Part shown: in pieces, positions 17,761 to 27,400 of the stretch
Position numbering within the stretch: the stretch's first letter is position 1
Layout of the letters: the number at the start of each line of letters is the position of its first letter
Source of the DNA: Actinomycetaceae bacterium
Lineage (GTDB): Bacteria; Actinomycetota; Actinomycetes; Actinomycetales; Actinomycetaceae
Assembly (NCBI GenBank): GCA_030524055.1
Contig: JAUNHH010000003.1
Span: forward strand, 186,001-250,000
DNA: 64,000 nt
Direction: 5' to 3'
Program-made: the position numbers and the translations under genes
The notes under the pieces: model-generated
What the model saw: only the letters and a program-made list of their open reading frames with translations
Told to the model about the DNA's origin: nothing
The model's database searches: none

Positions 17761-18237
17761 TCAATTCAAACCCACTGACTCGCGGATTTCTTTTTCTAGA
17801 GTTTCAGCTGCCGCCAATCCCTTCTCATCTAAAGGCCCATCTGCACTGACATGCGAAAAGAGGCCTTCAGGGCCGCGACGAATCTGCGCAACAATCTGCG
17901 TATCTCCAGCCATCCGCGTCTTATAGGCCACCATGGTCGCCTCCAAACGGGCCTTAACTCGGGCCATAAATGTCCGCGGATTCTCCGATTCGGTCACCAC
18001 CACTAAAGGCTTCGCCCCAGGATCGGTCCACATCACAAGCAACTTCCGAGAATCTGCTTCCCATCGGGCATTTTGCACCTCAAACCATAAGGCTCCACCG
18101 ATGGGACCCTCCGCATCAAAAAGGAAAAGCGCGTGGGTTCCAGCCACAGCCCACGTGCCATCACTGAGCTTCTCGCAGGGGGCTGAGCGGTCAGAATGAG
18201 GCAAATGGTGAAGAAGTTCTGGCGGCAGATTCGACAT
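17761..18237 (-). CDS. Conserved actinobacterial protein of unknown function (dnaG neighbour)
   Basis: 158 residues without signal peptide or membrane segment. I recognise it only as the type of small protein often found beside dgt/dnaG in actinobacteria, with a 'WAVAGTHALFLFDAEG' strand pair, a central 'W-E-A-D-S-R-K-L-L-V-M-W' strand and a helical C-terminus (ETLEKEIRESVGL). The alternating beta pattern suggests a small PH-like or barrel fold, but this is inference. No catalytic motif is apparent. It leads a two-gene minus-strand unit with the HigA-like gene and is transcribed away from the divergent amidase gene. Confidence 0.65.
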   Translation of the reverse strand: MSNLPPELLHHLPHSDRSAPCEKLSDGTWAVAGTHALFLFDAEGPIGGALWFEVQNARWEADSRKLLVMWTDPGAKPLVVVTESENPRTFMARVKARLEATMVAYKTRMAGDTQIVAQIRRGPEGLFSHVSADGPLDEKGLAAAETLEKEIRESVGLN

Positions 18238-18301
18238 AAGATCAGCCTAATAGCCCGCGGCCACTAGGGGCACGGGCGTAGGTGAAAGGACGGTTGAGGA
18301 G

Positions 18302-19687
18302 ATGAAGTCCGCTACCGACATTGCTGCGGATTTTCATGCGGGTATTGCCACCGCCCGCACTCACGTGGAAGAGGCACTGGCCAGAATCGACGCACTGAAT
18401 GGACCTCTCAACGCCTTTACGTATATCCGCCGTGACCAGGCCTTAGCAGAAGCTGACGCAGTGGATCAGCGCCGCGCTCGCGGGGAAGACTGCGGCCCCT
18501 TGGCGGGGGTTCCTGTGGCCGTCAAAGAAGTATATGACGTGGCAGGGGATGTGACGACGCTGGGAGGAGTAGGGAACTCTCGGCCTGCCGTCGCTGACTG
18601 TGAAGTGGTGCGGCGATTGCGGGCAGCCGGGGCTGTGATTGTGGGGCGTACCCACCAACCCGAATTTGGCCAATTCCCTATGGGCGATTCTCGACGTTAT
18701 GGCAGTAGCCGCAATCCGTGGGATCCCCGGCGAAGCCCGGGAGGGTCCTCATCAGGATCAGCAATTGCTGTGGCCACCGCGATGGTGCCCATTGCTTTGG
18801 GATCAGATGGGGGAGGGTCGGTGAGGATTCCCGCCTCCGCCTGCGGGATTTTCGGGCTCAAACCGACGCGTGGGCGGGTGAGTTCTGCGCCTTTAGCAGA
18901 ACACTGGTGTGGACTCGCTGGATTTGGGCCATTGACGCGCAGCGTGGCCGACCTCGCCCTGGTGATGGAAGTAATCTCCGGATCTCATCCGGTGGATCGT
19001 TTCCCGATGGAAGCCCCACCCCCTGGGTTTTTCCGTGACGAGGCCGGGGCGCGGCCCTTAAAGATTCTTCGTGCCCTCAACCCTGTCATGCCTGGCGCAC
19101 GCGAAAACCCCGAGATACGGGCGGCGATGGAGGAATGTGCTGCGCTTTTAGGCGCAGCCGGCCACAATGTGCGATCTGCCTCGGTGCGTTGGCCTAATCC
19201 TTCCGCGCCTTTCGTTACCCTCTTTTTTGCAGGAATGGCGATTGAATCGGGGCAAGTTGACCACCCAGAACGTTTAGAGGCGGGAACCCGCTATAGCGCC
19301 GCTATTGGCAGGCGCCTCCCCAGCGGAGTAGTACGCCAGGCCCGTGCTACCAGCGAGAAGATCCGCGTTCAGCTGGATGAGGCTTTTACCTCAGCAGACC
19401 TGCTGATGCTTCCTACGCTGCTTGCGCCGCCGCTAATGGTTGAGCCCTACAACTCGTGGGGATGGATGCGGAAAATGTTGAGGTCAACCCCGGTGATTTC
19501 CCAAACGGCGCTTTGTAATGTGTCTGGCCACCCGGCGATCTCGATTCCTGTGGGTCTTGATTCTCATGGTCTTCCCGTGGGCGTCCAATTGATTGCCCGC
19601 TGGGGCAGAGAAGACCTTCTTCTTCAGGTGGCCCGAGACTGCGAAAAATACGGGATGGCAGGGAGTCTGCATCCGCCAGGGTACTGA
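18302..19687 (+). CDS. Amidase-signature family amidohydrolase
   Basis: 461 residues. The Ser-cisSer-Lys catalytic triad is visible: K75 in PVAVKE, the cis-Ser in SPGGSSSGSA (~149-151), and the nucleophile S173 in SDGGGSVRIP. The C-terminal segment LCNVSGHPAISIPVG and VGVQLIARWGREDLLL is standard. It hydrolyses a carboxamide, but the substrate cannot be told. GatA is a relative, yet the absence of gatB/gatC neighbours and sequence differences argue against a tRNA-amidation role. The start at 18302 follows GGTTGAGGAG. It converges with the lipoprotein gene. A variant of the dispersed repeat (GACGAGGCCGGGGC) lies at 19037-19050. Confidence 0.88.
   Translation: MKSATDIAADFHAGIATARTHVEEALARIDALNGPLNAFTYIRRDQALAEADAVDQRRARGEDCGPLAGVPVAVKEVYDVAGDVTTLGGVGNSRPAVADCEVVRRLRAAGAVIVGRTHQPEFGQFPMGDSRRYGSSRNPWDPRRSPGGSSSGSAIAVATAMVPIALGSDGGGSVRIPASACGIFGLKPTRGRVSSAPLAEHWCGLAGFGPLTRSVADLALVMEVISGSHPVDRFPMEAPPPGFFRDEAGARPLKILRALNPVMPGARENPEIRAAMEECAALLGAAGHNVRSASVRWPNPSAPFVTLFFAGMAIESGQVDHPERLEAGTRYSAAIGRRLPSGVVRQARATSEKIRVQLDEAFTSADLLMLPTLLAPPLMVEPYNSWGWMRKMLRSTPVISQTALCNVSGHPAISIPVGLDSHGLPVGVQLIARWGREDLLLQVARDCEKYGMAGSLHPPGY
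19037..19050 (+). repeat. Dispersed 14-mer, variant with central C
   Basis: GACGAGGCCGGGGC inside the amidase gene; the same single change recurs at 28275, 44376 and 46131. Confidence 0.45.
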
Positions 19688-19744
19688 CCCAGGGCGCTGA
19701 ACCCGGGAACCCGGCGGGGCCGCCGATCTGAGTGAGCAGTCGCA

Positions 19745-20767
19745 CTAGTGACCGGACTGGGCAGTTGCCAGTGGGGCCAATGCCGCGCTCAGGCCGCTGG
19801 GAGCCAGAGGTGCCCACCGGTTAATATCAGCCACCAACGCCTGTACGCCAACGCGGCGAAGCGCCGGGTCATCTGCCGCAAAAAGTGCGATATCTGCATT
19901 GAGGACGGCAGTGGCCAAATCAGAGGGCTCCGTCTGGGGCAGGGAACAGCGGAATTGGCGCTGATCGGTAATACCTGCACTTAAGAGGCGATCGGCCCGA
20001 GCAAAAAGTTCCTCATGAATGACTCCAGCTCCACTCAACGTCTCATCCACCAACTCCACTTTTGCCATGGACTGGGCCACGCAATCCCACACATTGACAG
20101 CTTGCACTGCCACGGGAGCATCGCCACTCGCAAAAGACTGCGGCCAATCTGTCACCCCAGACGGCATCCCATCGACACTCCAGCCGCCATTGGGTTGGGC
20201 CACGCCCAGACGCGCGGCCGTCTGCTGAAAACCGGGCGCGACAACGGTCGGGTCAAGGCCATAGGCTTTGGCCACACTATGGGCAGAGGACAGGCGGCCC
20301 GCAGCCATACGGGCAATCGCTACCGCTTCATCACCACTGAGATCACCTGCGGCTGCCACGTTGAGATCATGGTGGGCAGTTGCCACCAGAAAAGTCACCA
20401 ATTCATCGACAGTCACCGGTCCATCGGCCACCGGTGGGGGAGTGCGCGCACCCTCAGGAACACTTTGCCCCCATGGATCCCATAGCCCACCAATCGCGTC
20501 CAGGCGCCCTTGGGACTCTGTCGCTAGCTGCGTCAATGCTGCCTTGCAGGGAGCGCAGCGCGTGGCCTTATCCGCCAGGGCCTGGGCGGCGCCCTGAGCG
20601 GCCGCTTCAGTACGGGCAATATCGTCACGAATCTGGGCGGAGCCTTCCAAAGAGGGCAGCGCCGGTGGGGCACTTTCAATATAGAGGCCACAGGCAGGCA
20701 GAGCGACAGTGACGACGGCAGCAAGTGCCCAGAGACGGGCAAGAGGGAGAGCACGGGAAACACGCAC
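19745..20767 (-). CDS. Lipoprotein, probable DUF4439/ferritin-like type
   Basis: 340 residues. A basic N-terminus, hydrophobic helix and lipobox ending at Cys26 (VALPACG) predict export and lipid anchoring. The mature part is mostly helical and Ala-rich; a CAPCKAAL pair lies early. The rest fits the ferritin-like DUF4439 proteins that often sit just upstream of rimP in actinobacteria, e.g. DELVTFLVATAHHDLNVAAAGDLSGDEAVAIARMAAGRL. The ferritin metal ligands cannot be assigned with confidence. It is transcribed divergently from rimP with about 70 bases between starts, which must contain both promoters. Confidence 0.65.
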   Translation of the reverse strand: MRVSRALPLARLWALAAVVTVALPACGLYIESAPPALPSLEGSAQIRDDIARTEAAAQGAAQALADKATRCAPCKAALTQLATESQGRLDAIGGLWDPWGQSVPEGARTPPPVADGPVTVDELVTFLVATAHHDLNVAAAGDLSGDEAVAIARMAAGRLSSAHSVAKAYGLDPTVVAPGFQQTAARLGVAQPNGGWSVDGMPSGVTDWPQSFASGDAPVAVQAVNVWDCVAQSMAKVELVDETLSGAGVIHEELFARADRLLSAGITDQRQFRCSLPQTEPSDLATAVLNADIALFAADDPALRRVGVQALVADINRWAPLAPSGLSAALAPLATAQSGH

Positions 20768-20840
20768 CTCCCCATCATTTCATGTCTAGCCTTCGCTAGC
20801 ATGGGGTCTGTTTTGTGTTGCCCAGCGCAGGAGGAGTGTT

Positions 20841-21314
20841 ATGTCCCAGGTATCGACAGAAGAATTGGCGGCATTACTTGGCCCAGTAGTGAGTGAGGTG
20901 GGCTTAGAACTCGACGATATTGTTTTTGCCCGTCAAGACGCTCATATGGTGGTGCGTGTCACTGTGGAGGCGCCCGAAGGCAGTGATGGCCTTGATTCCG
21001 ACCTTCTGGGTGATGTCTCGCGCGCGATTTCAGCAGCAATGGATCGCGCTGACCCCATTGATGGGGAATATCTGCTGGAAGTCTCCACCCCGGGGGCCGA
21101 ACGCGAATTATTGCGCCCGGCGCATTGGCGCCGCCAAATTGGGCGTCTAGTTGAGGTAAGAATGCGCGATAAAGAACGTTTTACTGGCCGTGTCCTTGAC
21201 GTCGATGACGAGGGGGCCGTCCTTGAAGTCGAGGGCGTACAGCGCCGCGTGGACTATGGGGAGGTAAAGAAAGCCCGTGGCCGCGTTGAGGTAGGCGGGG
21301 CCAGCGAAGACTAA
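20841..21314 (+). CDS. rimP: Ribosome maturation factor
   Basis: 157 residues, typical size. RimP binds the 30S precursor and helps S12-region maturation. The N-terminal alpha/beta domain (LELDDIVFARQDAHMVVRVTVEAPEGSDG, then DPIDGEYLLEVSTPGAERELLRPAHW) and the C-terminal SH3-like barrel (GRLVEVRMRDKERFTGRVLDVDDEGAVLEVEG) are both clear. The start has CAGGAGGAG at good spacing. The gene is followed by an inverted pair of the dispersed repeat forming a hairpin, which separates it from the convergent epimerase-like gene; nusA follows beyond that gene rather than immediately. Confidence 0.93.
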   Translation: MSQVSTEELAALLGPVVSEVGLELDDIVFARQDAHMVVRVTVEAPEGSDGLDSDLLGDVSRAISAAMDRADPIDGEYLLEVSTPGAERELLRPAHWRRQIGRLVEVRMRDKERFTGRVLDVDDEGAVLEVEGVQRRVDYGEVKKARGRVEVGGASED

Positions 21315-21315
21315 G

Positions 21316-21329
21316 AACGAGGGCGGGGT
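21316..21329 (+). repeat. Dispersed 14-mer, 12/14 match (left arm of inverted pair)
   Basis: AACGAGGGCGGGGT immediately after the rimP stop; pairs with the exact minus-strand copy at 21343-21356. Confidence 0.75.
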
Positions 21330-21355
21330 GTGACTGTGAGGGGCCCCGCCCTCGT
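21317..21355. terminator. Hairpin from an inverted pair of the dispersed repeat
   Basis: ACGAGGGCGGGG (21317-21328) pairs perfectly with CCCCGCCCTCGT (21344-21355) around a 15-base loop, between two convergent genes. There is no strong T-run on either side, so termination efficiency is uncertain. Confidence 0.65.
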
Positions 21356-21356
21356 C
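21343..21356 (-). repeat. Dispersed 14-mer, exact copy (right arm of inverted pair)
   Basis: Read on the minus strand as GATTGACGAGGGCGGGGCC. Its TGA is the stop codon of the epimerase-like gene. Confidence 0.85.
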
Positions 21357-22731
21357 AATCAATCCCTAAGGTTTCCCTCAAGGCCACACGAAGATTTGGG
21401 TGAGTAAAAGCGAAACCTGCCTGGACTAACCCAGTGGGCACGACTTTCTGATCAACGAAAACCAACTCTTCGGCACATTGGCGACCCAGTAAGAGTTCCG
21501 GACCGAAACGAGGCACCGGAATTGCTGCCGGCCTGCGAAGGAGATCCGCAAGAGTATCTGCAAACTCGCGATTGGTTACCGCTTTGGGCGCCACCGCATT
21601 GACTGGGCCTGACAGGGAAGAATCCAGAACCGCCCGGCAATAGGTGCGCGCAATATCATCAAGGGAAATCCACGGAAAATAGGCCTGTGGATCGCCCAGC
21701 GGCCCGCCAACGCCCGCAAGAAAAAGCGGCAATTGCTGGGGCAAAATCCCTCCCAGTGAGGTCAGCACTACCCCGGTACGCATCGACACCGGTCGCACTC
21801 CTGCATCAGCAACCCGAGCAGCACGCGTTTCCCACTGGCGGCACACATCGGCAAGGAAACCGTCACCTGTGGGTGTATCTTCGGTGAGGTCCTCACCTGG
21901 CCGGCGGGAACCATACGCTCCCGTTGCCGAGGCACAGACAAAAACCTCTGGACGATCCGATTCGGGCAGACCAGCAATCGTGTCTGCAATCACCTGTGTT
22001 GAAGCCACTCGCGAATAGCGAATCGCATGGCGGGAAATTGTGGTGAAACGCTGCCCAACACTGACCCCACCCAGATGAATCACGGCATCAGCCCACGCCA
22101 CATCTGCGGGATTGAGTTGTCCGCGCTGCGGATCCCACTGGGATTGCCCAGCGCGAGGCGCGCGCCGAACCAATAGGCGAATCTCATGGCCCAGCGAACC
22201 AAGAAGAGCGGCGACCTGGGTGCCAATAAGCCCCGACGCCCCAGCAATAAGAATCCGCAGGCGGCGGGGAAATTGCGCGTCGAGGGCGGCGCCTTCGGCC
22301 AAATCCCGAGCAATACGGCGGTGACGGGCAGCGAAAGTCGCATCAATCATGCGCTTGAGGGGGCCTTCGGGCATTCCTGGCAGGGGGCGCCACTCAATTT
22401 GGTCTATCAGCGCTGATGTAGTGGGGGAGAGGGGTTCAAAACGATGAGTGTGATGCCAATGAGAAAAAGGCCCCGAGAGCATCTGATCACTGTGAGATAG
22501 CTCCTGGGGGCCGGCCTGATATTTGCTGACGAAAGGCAAACGCAGCAAACCCCCAGTGAAAGGCACGGGGATTTCTAGGTGCGCCACCTGACCGGGGAGT
22601 GGTCGGGCTGCCTGTCGAATAGTCATGGCCCAATGGGGCGCGAGTCGATGTAAAGCGCCTGGACGCAAATGCCAATCGTGGACATGGCGCGCTGAAAAAG
22701 GAAGTTCCGTGGAATGGGTCAGCGTTGGCAT
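21355..22731 (-). CDS. TIGR01777-family NAD(P)-binding epimerase-like protein with SRPBCC domain
   Basis: 458 residues from the ATG at 22731 (MPTLTHSTELPFSARHV); the open reading runs much further, but that part lies over the start of nusA, and an alternative ATG at 22788 adds a Pro-rich stretch without family likeness. The N-terminal ~150 residues form an SRPBCC (Bet v1-like ligand-binding) domain. The C-terminal ~300 residues are an extended SDR: LIAGASGLIGTQVAALLGSLGH (nucleotide binding), VIHLGG, FVCASATGAYG, MRTGVVL. This fusion is common in actinobacteria; substrate and reaction are unknown. The stop codon is the TGA inside the dispersed repeat. Confidence 0.85.
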   Translation of the reverse strand: MPTLTHSTELPFSARHVHDWHLRPGALHRLAPHWAMTIRQAARPLPGQVAHLEIPVPFTGGLLRLPFVSKYQAGPQELSHSDQMLSGPFSHWHHTHRFEPLSPTTSALIDQIEWRPLPGMPEGPLKRMIDATFAARHRRIARDLAEGAALDAQFPRRLRILIAGASGLIGTQVAALLGSLGHEIRLLVRRAPRAGQSQWDPQRGQLNPADVAWADAVIHLGGVSVGQRFTTISRHAIRYSRVASTQVIADTIAGLPESDRPEVFVCASATGAYGSRRPGEDLTEDTPTGDGFLADVCRQWETRAARVADAGVRPVSMRTGVVLTSLGGILPQQLPLFLAGVGGPLGDPQAYFPWISLDDIARTYCRAVLDSSLSGPVNAVAPKAVTNREFADTLADLLRRPAAIPVPRFGPELLLGRQCAEELVFVDQKVVPTGLVQAGFAFTHPNLRVALRETLGID

Positions 22732-22900
22732 TTGCGTATCGTGGCATGGGTGGGGCGGAGGAGGAAGAGAGAAGAAAGTGATGTCCATCGCCCGCGGGTG
22801 GCCATAATGGACAAAACGCCCGCTTTGACTAGGATCGAGCCTACATAGATGAAGAGTAGGGCGTCGAGTACGGCGGTCACCGACCAGGAATGAGGCGAGC

Positions 22901-23965
22901 ATGGAAATCGACATGACAGCCCTGCGCATGGTGGAGCAGGAGAAGGGCGTGTCGCTGGACACTCTCGTTGATGCCATTGAGGAAGCCCTCCTCAAGGCGT
23001 ACCACAATATCCCCGGCGCTATTTCTGACGCTCGAATCGATATTGACAAGCGCACTGGCCGTGTCACCGTAATGGCGGTTGATGAAGACGAAGATGGCAA
23101 CCCCATTGGCGAATTCGACGACACCCCAAAAAACTTTGGCCGGATCGCTCAAGCCACCGCTCGTTCCGTCATTATGCAGCGTCTGCGTAACGCTGATGAC
23201 CAGCGGGTTCTCGGCGACTTTGCTTCCCGTCAAGGCCAGATTGTGACAGGTACCGTCCAGCAGTCTCGTGACGCTCGCGTTACTCGTGTCCTCCTGCCCG
23301 GAGATTTCGAGGCCATTTTGCCGGATTCAGAAAAGGTTCCCGGCGAGCGTTTTAGCCACGGAGAACGGATCCGCGCCTATGTTGTTTCCGTTGAACGCAC
23401 GGAAAAAGGGCCACGCATTACCCTTTCACGGACGCACCCCGGCCTCGTATCGGGACTTTTTGAGAGGGAAGTGCCCGAAATTCAGCAGAAACTCGTCGAA
23501 ATTCGCGCTATTGCTCGCGAGGCCGGCCACCGCACCAAGATTGCTGTGGCAGCGCTGCGCGAAGGAGTCAATGCCAAAGGGGCCTGTATTGGACCTATGG
23601 GTGCCCGCGTCCGAGCGGTAATGGGTGAACTTGGCGGAGAAAAAATCGATATTGTCGATTACTCCGATAATCCCAGCCATTTCGTGTCGAATTCTCTCTC
23701 GCCTGCGCGCGTGACCCGCGTAGTTGTGCATTCGGTAGATAATCGCACGGCTACGGCAATCGTCCCCGACTTCCAATTGTCTCTCGCCATTGGAAAAGAA
23801 GGGCAGAATGCGCGCCTTGCTGCCAGGCTGACCGGATACCACATTGATATCCATGCCGATACTGAAACTGGCGATGACAATTTGGCTTCGTGGTCTTCGA
23901 CGCCAGATTTCGACGTGACCAGTCGCTCACAAGGCGATGATTACGACGGCGACCCAGTGGACTAA
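22901..23965 (+). CDS. nusA: Transcription elongation/termination factor NusA
   Basis: 354 residues, the compact actinobacterial form lacking long C-terminal acidic repeats. Domain order: N-terminal RNA-polymerase-binding domain beginning MEIDMTALRMVEQEKGVSLDTL, S1 domain (~residues 105-175, GQIVTGTVQQSRDARVTRVL), then two KH domains with GPMGARVRAVMGELGGEKIDIV and SLAIGKEGQNARLAARLTGY. NusA modulates pausing, termination and antitermination. The start follows the divergent epimerase-like gene by about 170 bases, so a promoter probably lies there. It is followed 11 bases later by ylxR and then infB, the conserved nusA-ylxR-infB operon. Confidence 0.95.
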   Translation: MEIDMTALRMVEQEKGVSLDTLVDAIEEALLKAYHNIPGAISDARIDIDKRTGRVTVMAVDEDEDGNPIGEFDDTPKNFGRIAQATARSVIMQRLRNADDQRVLGDFASRQGQIVTGTVQQSRDARVTRVLLPGDFEAILPDSEKVPGERFSHGERIRAYVVSVERTEKGPRITLSRTHPGLVSGLFEREVPEIQQKLVEIRAIAREAGHRTKIAVAALREGVNAKGACIGPMGARVRAVMGELGGEKIDIVDYSDNPSHFVSNSLSPARVTRVVVHSVDNRTATAIVPDFQLSLAIGKEGQNARLAARLTGYHIDIHADTETGDDNLASWSSTPDFDVTSRSQGDDYDGDPVD

Positions 23966-23976
23966 ACTGGGAAATC

Positions 23977-24303
23977 GTGCCACGCGATTCCGAGCATTCC
24001 TTCAAGGTGTTGGATAGTATCTCGCCGGTCAGGACATGCGTTGGATGTGGTACGAGGGCGGCCAAGTCGGACCTTATTCGTGTGGTCGCTTCCGACAAAA
24101 GGTCTGCAACTGTAGACCTTCACTGCGATTTGCCCGGCCGGGGCGCGTGGTTCCACCCGGAACTCACGTGTGTGCGCCGGGCCCGCCAACGAAAAGTGTT
24201 GGTGCGTGCTTTGAGATTGTCAGAACCTCCTGACGATCGACTGTGGGCACATTTGGAAAGAATCGCCTTTGACACAGCACAATGTGTGTTGACCCTCGAG
24301 TAA
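23977..24303 (+). CDS. ylxR: YlxR/RNase P modulator-like protein (DUF448)
   Basis: 108 residues from the GTG at 23977. The motif PVRTCVGCGTRAAKSDLIRVV and the later GRGAWFHPELTCVRRARQRKVLVRALR identify the DUF448/YlxR family, small basic nucleic-acid-binding proteins. In some firmicutes YlxR has been linked to RNase P and gene regulation; in actinobacteria the function is open. The position between nusA and infB is conserved throughout bacteria. The sequence encoding ATRAAK contains a partial match to the dispersed repeat (TACGAGGGCGG) that I judge incidental. Confidence 0.9.
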   Translation: MPRDSEHSFKVLDSISPVRTCVGCGTRAAKSDLIRVVASDKRSATVDLHCDLPGRGAWFHPELTCVRRARQRKVLVRALRLSEPPDDRLWAHLERIAFDTAQCVLTLE

Positions 24304-24410
24304 ATGAAAGCGGGTTGGAAGCTGATGGGCACCCGATGAGTACCCAGCGATGAGCTGCCAGCAACATCAGTAGTGCGTCCTGCCCTGGGCGCACCCGGAC
24401 AGGAGAATTT

Positions 24411-27400
24411 GTGGCAAAGTTGCGTGTCCACGAGCTCGCCAAAGAGCTCGGAATCACCAGCAAGGAACTTTTGACGTATCTCAATGATCATGGAGAGTTC
24501 GTCAAGGGCGCATCCTCTGCGCTCGAACCGCCTGTAGTGCGTTCTGTGAGAGAACAATTCCAGGCCCAGAGTGCCGCCAAAGATGCGGCACCTGAAAAGG
24601 AAACTCCCGCAAAATCCGCGGGATCAAAATCTTCAGCATCAGCGAAAGAGGCCGCTGGTGCAGCAGCGGCAAAACCTGCTGCGACGCCGAAACCAGCAAG
24701 TGCTGCAAAGCCCGCAGCACCCGCCCCGGCAAAGCCAGCGGCAGCTAAACCTGCCGCTCCCAAGCCCGCGGAAACTGCTACGCCAGAAGCTGCGACTCCT
24801 GCGGCGCCAAAGAAACCCGCCGCTCCCAAACCAGGAGCGCGCCCCGCGCCTTCTTCTGCTGCGCCAGCGACCGGCTCGGCCCCCTCGGCTCCAGCCACGC
24901 CTGCAGCGCCGAAGCCAACACCCGCGCCAACATTTAAAGCAGCCCCGCCCTCGTCACCGGCAACTCCGCCTGCTGCCCCCGCACCTAAAGCGAGCCCAGC
25001 ACCAGGTAAACCCGGTGGCCGTTCGGGCGCTACTCCCGGACCGAAGCCTGGTGCCCCGCGCCCAGCAGCTCCGCGTTCTTCCGGGCCGCGCCCAGGAAAT
25101 AATCCTTATGCCTCTTCGCAGGGTATGCCGCGTCCCGGTGGGTCCGGCGGCCCGCGTCCTGGACCTCGTCCAGGTGCAGGTGAGCGCGGCGGTGGCCGCT
25201 CTGGCGCCGCAGCAGGTGGCGGTCGTTCCGGCGGCTCTGGCGGCGGACGTTCCGGTTCAGGTGGGCCCCGTCCTGGTGGTTCCGGTGGGCCGCGTCCAGG
25301 TGGTTCTGGTGGCGCACGTCCCGGGCCTCGTCCCGGCGGAGGTGCACGCCCAAATCCCGGCATGATGCCAGGTCAAGCAAACTTTGCTCGTGGCTCTGCT
25401 CAAGCTCCTGAGCGTGGAGCACGCCCCGGCGGCGGTGGACGTGGCCGTGGAGGCGGCGGCGCTCGCCCCGGTGGTGGCGGTGGAGCTCCGGCACCCGGTG
25501 GCGCACCCGCAGCGGGCGGTTTTGGACCGTCGCGTCCCGGCGGGCGCGGAGGCGGCCGCGGTTCCACACCCGGCGCATTTGGACGCGCAGGTGGAAAGAG
25601 CCAGCGCGGACGTAAGTCGAAGCGCGCCAAGAGGCAGGAATTTGAACAGCAGAACGCTCCCGTTATTGGTGGCGTGTCGATTCCGCGTGGCAATGGTCAG
25701 GAAGTGCGTATCCGCCAGGGCGCATCCCTGGCTGACCTCGCCGAAAAGATTAATGTCAATCCCGCGGCACTGGTGACTGTCCTTTTCCACCTCGGTGAAA
25801 TGGCGACGGCCACCCAGTCCCTGGATCAGGACACTTTTGAGGCTCTCGGCACTGAATTGGGCTACGACGTCAAGGTCGTCTCCCCTGAAGACGAAGACCG
25901 TGAACTCCTCGAATCCTTCGATATTGATCTGGAAGCCGAAGAACTCGACGATGTTGAGAATCTTCAGCCTCGCCCGCCGGTAGTGACCGTTATGGGTCAC
26001 GTTGACCACGGTAAAACCAAGTTGTTGGACGCGATCCGCCACACTGACGTTGTTGAGTCAGAACATGGCGGCATTACGCAGCACATTGGTGCCTACCAGG
26101 TTTCCGTTGACCATGATGGCAACCTGCGTCCCATTACCTTTATTGACACCCCTGGTCACGAAGCCTTTACCGCAATGCGTGCCCGTGGTGCCCAGGTCAC
26201 CGATATTGCCATCCTCGTGGTTGCTGCTGATGACGGCGTCATGCCTCAAACAGTGGAAGCAATTAACCACGCCCAGGCAGCAGAAGTGCCCATTGTTGTG
26301 GCCGTCAATAAGGTGGATAAGCCTGAAGCTAACCCGGATAAGATCCGCGCCCAGCTCACCGAATATGGACTTGTTGCCGAAGAATATGGTGGCGATGTCA
26401 TGTTCGTTGATGTTTCGGCGAAGCAACGCCAAGGCATCCACGAGTTGCTTGAAGCTGTGCTGCTGACAGCGGATGCGGCTCTGGACTTGAGTGCCAACCC
26501 CGATACGGCCGCCCGCGGTGTGGCTATTGAAGCCAACCTTGACCGTGGACGCGGCGCGGTGGCAACCATGCTGATCCAGCGTGGCACCCTGCGCGTCGGT
26601 GATGCCCTGGTTGTGGGCGCCGCCTATGGTCGCGTGCGCGCCATGTTTGATGATGATGGCAAGGATGTGGCTGAGGCTGGGCCTTCGCGTCCCGTTCAGG
26701 TGATTGGCTTGACGTCGGTGCCGCGCGCTGGTGACTCCTTCTTGGTAGCTACCGATGACCGTACCGCCCGCCAAATCGCTGATAAGCGCGAATCGGTGGA
26801 GCGTGCCGCTCTGTTGGCTAAGCGCCGCAAGCGCGTCTCCCTGGAGGACTTCGATAAGGTCCTCAAGGAAGGTGCTGTCGATACCCTCAACCTGGTTATT
26901 AAGGGTGACGTTTCCGGTGCGGTGGAAGCCCTGGAAGATTCGCTGCTGCGTATCGAGGTGGGCGAGGAAGTCGCATTGCGGATTATCCACCGTGGTGTGG
27001 GCGCCATTACCCAAAATGACGTCAACCTGGCCACCGTTGATAACGCGGTCATTATTGCCTTCAATGTTCGCCCAGCAGAGCGCGTTCAAGAACTTGCCGA
27101 TGCCGAAGGCGTCGAAATCAAGTACTACAACGTTATCTACTCGGCCATTGACGATGTTGAGGCTGCACTCAAGGGCATGCTTAAGCCCATCTATGAGGAA
27201 GTCCAACTCGGCAGTGCGGAAATCCGTCAGGTCTTCCGTTCCGGCAAGTTCGGCAATATCGCTGGTTCGATTGTCCGCTCTGGCACTATTAAGCGTGGAA
27301 CGAAGGCTCGCCTGGTTCGCGATGGTGTTGTTGTGGCTGACAACCTCGAAATTGCCTCCTTACGTCGCGAGAAGGACGATGTCACTGAGGTCCGCGAAGG

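Noticed and set aside
22732..23124. N-terminal extension of the epimerase-like gene across the nusA start
   Set aside because: Ser/Arg-rich shadow of nusA; the SRPBCC domain begins at the ATG at 22731.
24571..25365. 264-codon Gln/Pro/Arg/Leu-rich reading in another frame of infB
   Set aside because: Produced by the low-complexity Ala/Pro/Gly codons of the IF-2 linker.
25130..25590. Gly/Arg/Pro repeats in infB as a tandem-repeat or CRISPR-like element
   Set aside because: Imperfect codon-level repetition of a normal IF-2 linker; no spacers or constant repeats.
26058..27206. 382-codon open reading on the minus strand opposite infB
   Set aside because: It mirrors the codon structure of IF-2, has no family likeness and no ribosome-binding site; the plus strand is an intact, well-conserved gene.
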